From NCBI GenBank assembly GCA_900660155.1, contig CABFPE010000166.1, forward strand, positions 842,312 to 867,023: a stretch of DNA of 24,712 nt, given 5' to 3'. Made by a program: the position numbers and the translations under genes. The notes beneath the pieces were generated by a model that saw only the letters and a program-made list of their open reading frames with translations, was not told the DNA's origin and made no database searches. This DNA comes from Hofstenia miamia. Its lineage: Eukaryota; Xenacoelomorpha; Acoela; Hofsteniidae. The first letter of the stretch is position 1. The number at the start of each line of letters is the position of its first letter. Shown piece after piece: positions 21,110 through 24,712 of this stretch.

Positions 21110-22667
21110 CACATGATTGATTCATCAAATAACGAGGAATACCTGGATAATCATATCCAACAGAGCTTTAATGTGCTCTGGTAGAAACACCTTAAGTAAT
21201 TTTCAATTCACCCGACTCAAATGTATTGCAGATGATAAGTTCCAGCTGATATTTGAGAAAGCAGATGATATCAACATTCAGTTGACACCATCTTCTGAGC
21301 AAGCAGCAATCAAGCAGCAACAAAGCTTGCTTTGCATTCTACTGTGGCATCAGCAGGCAAAAAAATTAGCACTTAAACAAGTAATCAGAAGAAATTAATT
21401 GAGAAAAACACCCAACAATATGAAAATGAAAAGATTTGATGCAATAAATGGGGTGATAAAAGATACACTAAATTTAAGTATAGAAAAGCAATATATACAT
21501 GTATATTTTAATTTGCAACCATACAAAGCTGAGTATGAAGTAAATAGAAGCAAATGAACATGAAGTAAATTTAGATTAGTAGGAGCCCTGAATTTGATAT
21601 AAATTGAACAGTAGACATTTTGATTGTGATGAAGATAATTAAAAAACATGACATTTGTTAGAATCAATAAGGTTCTTTGGACTGCTACAAATGATATAGG
21701 AGCAGCCTAGTTAATAATAGCTGATAAAATTTTGAGATATTTGAATATAAATAAAAAGATCTAGGTGAGATAAATAACATACAAATGGATAAAAATTGAT
21801 ACATCCAGTGATTATGTTACTGTGAAAGGGAAAATAGTGTGATGCAGATAGTTTATGAGAACACTCTTTTCCAAGGCTTTATTATAGCAGATACAACATA
21901 CAAACTCTACCCTGTGACTGTGATGTAATATTTGAAGAGAAGTTCTTTAGTTTCAAATGCCTGTATTATCAGTGGCTGAGAAAATACCATTCAGATAGAT
22001 GAGAAGGAAGAATTTCAGACTTAAAACAGTTGGCAATGAAGGTTATATACTCATTGTAGTAATTGTTGACAACTTTGCTAAGTACCAGATTTGTATCAGT
22101 ACCATCATTAATTGTAAAGAATATAGCATCCAAGCTGATAAAAAATTGTATATTTAAGTTTGGACTAATTAAAAAAAATCACAGGTAGAGATTTTTTTCT
22201 TAAAATTTCACTGTTTAGTTAGGCAAATCTGCAAAGAGACAATTACAGCATTTCATCAGCAAACCAGTGCAGTAGTAGAACAGCTAAATCAGATATGTAT
22301 TAAACTATTTCTAATCATGGTAATATGATGTACATGAAGGTTTTGGAAAGAAAACTAGATATGGTGGAATACTTCTACAATACTGCCATTCACTCTAAAA
22401 CAAAGCTTACACTTTTCATAGTGTAAAACAGCAATATGAATGATGTTTAATTATTTTTGTTTCTAAGGTAATGAAGTGATGGACAGAACATATATGAAGT
22501 GAATTGTTCTAGTACAAATAAGAGCACACTATGCTAGGAGATGAACTTCAAAAAGAAAATATATCAGAGACCTCATTTATTGGGAGACTCTGTGTATATC
22601 TATGCTGTGGCACACCACAAAGCCAAGCAGCAGGTGAGGAAGATTGTGACAAAATATAGTGGTCTAT
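21110..22667 (+). pseudogene. Decayed Ty3/gypsy-like pol with integrase
   Basis: Motifs are scattered over three frames. NNEEYLDNHIQQSFNVLW (about 21125-21180) resembles the segment after the YxDD box of gypsy reverse transcriptase. YILIVVIVDNFAK (22044-22082) is the first catalytic-Asp region of the integrase core (D at 22068). TGRDFF near 22181-22198 is the second site, where the usual S/T-D-x-G reads T-G-R-D. FHQQTSAVVEQLN (22251-22289) is the third, with the catalytic Glu at 22278. YNTAIHSKTKLTLF (about 22375-22416) and then GDSVYIYAV (about 22582) and KIVTKYSGL (about 22641-22667) match the end of the core and the C-terminal SH3-like part. The RNase H and zinc-binding parts are not visible. 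Stops and shifts make it dead. The integrase call is firm, the RT piece weak. Confidence 0.75.
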
Positions 22668-22744
22668 AAAAAATAAAAAGAGTATTATAGTGTTATAATT
22701 GAACTTGAGAATATTACATTTTAAAATTTGAAATAATAATAAAT

Positions 22745-23060
22745 CAGTCACAAAGATCTCCCTGTCTTTTGTGTTCAGAGAAGAAAGCCTCTCTTCTGGA
22801 AGGAGTTCTCACTTCAATTATATGTGAGGAAAGAACTAACATCAGATTAAAAGTCAAACATGTCTCTTCACTTGGTTCTTTGCTATCACAAAGAAAAGTA
22901 TTTCTAGCAGAAGGAACTCCTGCCAGGACAACATCACAATCAAGTACAAATTTGAGAATAAATGTTGTTGCCCCCACCCAGTCTTTCACATTCAGAAAGA
23001 AAAACATCTCTAGTAGAAAGAGTTTCAGCCTGGTACCAACAAATCCACAGATGGTGTGAA
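22745..23060. repeat. Three-unit tandem repeat, about 106-111 bp, open on both strands
   Basis: A block GAAGGA/GAAAGA preceded by AAGAAA and followed by pyrimidines recurs at about 22799, 22910 and 23016. On the - strand the units read TPSRREAFFSEHKRQG, VPSARNTFLCDSKEPS and TLSTRDVFLSECERLG, a consensus P-S-x-R-x-x-F-L-S-E about 36-37 residues apart. On the + strand they read CSEKKASLLEGV, LSQRKVFLAEGT and FRKKNISSRKS. The + frame is open from 22745 to 23059; the - frame is open from 23007 to 22744 and overlaps another to 23170. The coding strand is uncertain. No known family is recognised. Confidence 0.6.
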
Positions 23061-24457
23061 AATGGACTTAAAATTAACTGATCAACACCTACTTGTTCAG
23101 TAAATATAGAGACAATCATTTCTGTTAACTGAAAATATAGATTATGCAGGGGATGAAATAGGCTATGCACTGTCAGAGGCAGTTGCTAATGAAAAGTCAA
23201 TCCAAGGGCCTCACAAGGACATGTCTACCTCACATACAATTGGATGATAATGCAGCCCTAGTGATTACAAATCAAACCTTCCCAATTGGGAGGCAATGCA
23301 TTATAGTCAATGCTAAGAAATGTATTTGAGAGAACATTGACAAAAGAAGTAAAAGCTGTGGAGCAACTGTACTCCCTTTTGTAATTTGGCAAATTGTTTA
23401 GGCATAAGAGCAACACATTACTGTTGTATGATGAGGATGTGATTGAGAAAATGTAACATCATTATTGAAGAAGCTTTATGCAGGATTACTTGAGATGATC
23501 AACAATTTTTTTGGTATATAAAGACAAACTGCAGAAATAGAGAATATCATAACTGATTTCAAAAACTTGCCAATTATTTACATTTTTGAAATGATGAGGT
23601 TTATGATTAAAATATTATGGAAAACGTTGAGACAGTCTAAAAGCCTGTGACAATGAACAAAATGAAAATCTGCATGTTTTTCAGAGATAGATAAAATGGT
23701 ATTATACCATAACTGTTCAAGACAGTCTATTATGATATGGAAAATTTCATAATTATAGGTCATTAGAAATACTAGAGAGCTAGTGTATTTTATTAAGAAC
23801 ACATTTAATATACTTTGAAATTCTAAAAAACAAAGCATTGCCAAGACATAGGCTGACAATTGACAGCTGCATCACTATAGATGCATGCTTGCAGGCACAA
23901 ACATTAGAAAGTGGAGATCTGCAATTAAAACTCACATCATTGCAGGATACAGGAAAGTTTTTCACACTAACACAAAGTTGTGAGTCAGTAACTGAAATCT
24001 ATGTTTGGAAAGAAATAAATGTGTTAGAAACAGTCACATAAAATTGCCTGAGACCAAAATAAAAAATTCTAGTGACTAGGAAAATTTATGAAGTAATTTT
24101 AAGAATAATTGAGCTATCCCACAACACATACAATAAACAGAGCCTTAGAAAAGAAAGCTTTGATGAATGAAGATCAGCAAAATAGATAGTTTAATCTATC
24201 TAACAGCAGATAAATTTATTTGAATACTACTAGACAAAAAGTCACAAGTAAAGTTAATGAAGGTGGAGAAACATGAGAAACTTATCAGACTAATATTGAT
24301 CAAATTTGAAAATTGGTTACCATATAAAGTGGATATATCAATTTTGCTCAGAAAGTGAGAGCAAGAGGCTACTTTTTCAAAATGGAAATTTTGCCCAAAT
24401 TGTTGTGTTCAAGAGAAGTTCTTGTAAAAATTTTGCAAATAATTTTTTAAATCTAAT
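23061..24457. other. Decayed sequence downstream of the integrase, unassigned
   Basis: The + strand stays A/G-rich with fragments of open frame, as in decayed coding DNA. The best is 23838-24041, with CLQAQTLESGDLQLKL then SLQDTGKFFTLTQSCES, which looks protein-like. It sits where a third retroelement ORF would be, but I see neither a signal peptide nor a membrane anchor and do not call it env. A piece near 23233 (HIQLDDNAALVITNQ) faintly recalls an aspartic protease site, too weak to annotate. Confidence 0.35.
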
Positions 24458-24712
24458 TGTAACATCCTCCACCTAGCTTGTTACGCCGTGTTCAATCACT
24501 GCTAAGGGATGCTTAGTAAACTGCGGGTGAGGTGTTACCCATTTGTTGATCCATCAAACTTCTCTTCCTTACTAACTAGTTACGTTAATTAAGTACTCAG
24601 GTAATAACCATCACTGTTTAGGTGACTGGGCAGTATGATGTTTCCTCTTCAGTTGTTCCATGGGCTCCTGCCCGAAGCCGATCTCCACAACACAGCTCCT
24701 CCTCTTCCGGAA
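24458..24712 (+). mobile_element. Possible LTR start running off the window
   Basis: The composition changes sharply to higher GC here. TGTAACATCC at 24458 and TGTTACGCC at 24479 are both possible LTR starts. The second is the inverted match of the CGTAACA that ends at 305. There is no purine-rich tract just before, which argues against a 3' LTR and for the 5' LTR of another element continuing past the window. It could instead be unrelated higher-GC DNA. Confidence 0.35.

Noticed and set aside
21117..21398. 93-codon ORF as an independent gene
   Set aside because: Its frame does not carry the RT-like piece found in another frame of the same DNA, and the reading resembles no family. It is probably part of the decayed retroelement.
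22745..24457. Retroviral-type env gene after the integrase
   Set aside because: I see no signal peptide, cleavage site or membrane anchor, and the sequence includes a tandem repeat not typical of env.
1..24712. CRISPR array, bacterial operons, rRNA or tRNA genes
   Set aside because: No spaced identical repeats, ribosome-binding-site-led gene runs, or rRNA/tRNA signatures were seen. The window is eukaryotic in character.

Overview
This 24.7 kb window is AT-rich animal (eukaryotic) DNA with no intact protein-coding gene. Three long AT microsatellites, decayed Ty3/gypsy-type retroelement sequence, a short interspersed repeat of a kind I associate with molluscs and other marine invertebrates, and intron-sized AT-rich spacers all point to an invertebrate genome. 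A mollusc, perhaps a cephalopod, is my best guess, but the sequence does not prove it. Most recognisable content is dead mobile-element DNA, broken by stops and frameshifts.

Layout. 1-305 looks like the 3' part of a long terminal repeat, with a TATA box near 192 and a CGTAACA end, followed by a short leader. 1429-1880 is a degenerate tandem repeat whose spacing keeps the reading frame at first. 2042-4256 is a decayed gene, called family X here. A second copy of X lies at about 11572-12930 (+) and a third at about 11575-10530 (-), so copies 2 and 3 stand head to head at about 11573. Copies 1 and 2 also share several hundred bases of non-coding 3' flank. I could not assign X to a known family. 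It is the most interesting object in the window.

Between the X copies lie a 163-bp repeat with 10-bp terminal inverted repeats (6281-6443) and, at 8424-9901 (-), a clearly recognisable but dead copy of a multicopy invertebrate protein family that is probably transposon-derived.

The stretch 13.8-21 kb is mostly plain AT-rich spacer. It may carry a few host exons: 14276-14715 (+), and 16065-16129 with 15711-15812 (-), which have matching splice phases. It also holds an exact 469-bp duplication split by one N, almost certainly an assembly artefact, and a minisatellite at 17364-17560. From 21.1 to 22.7 kb there is a decayed gypsy-like pol with integrase motifs on the + strand, followed by a 3-unit, roughly 37-codon tandem repeat and about 1.4 kb of unassigned decayed sequence. 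The window ends in what may be the start of another LTR (TGTTACG at 24479).

The parts do not form a working pathway. The window records repeated insertion, rearrangement and decay. All comparisons were made by eye, and family names rest on remembered motif patterns, not on database searches.
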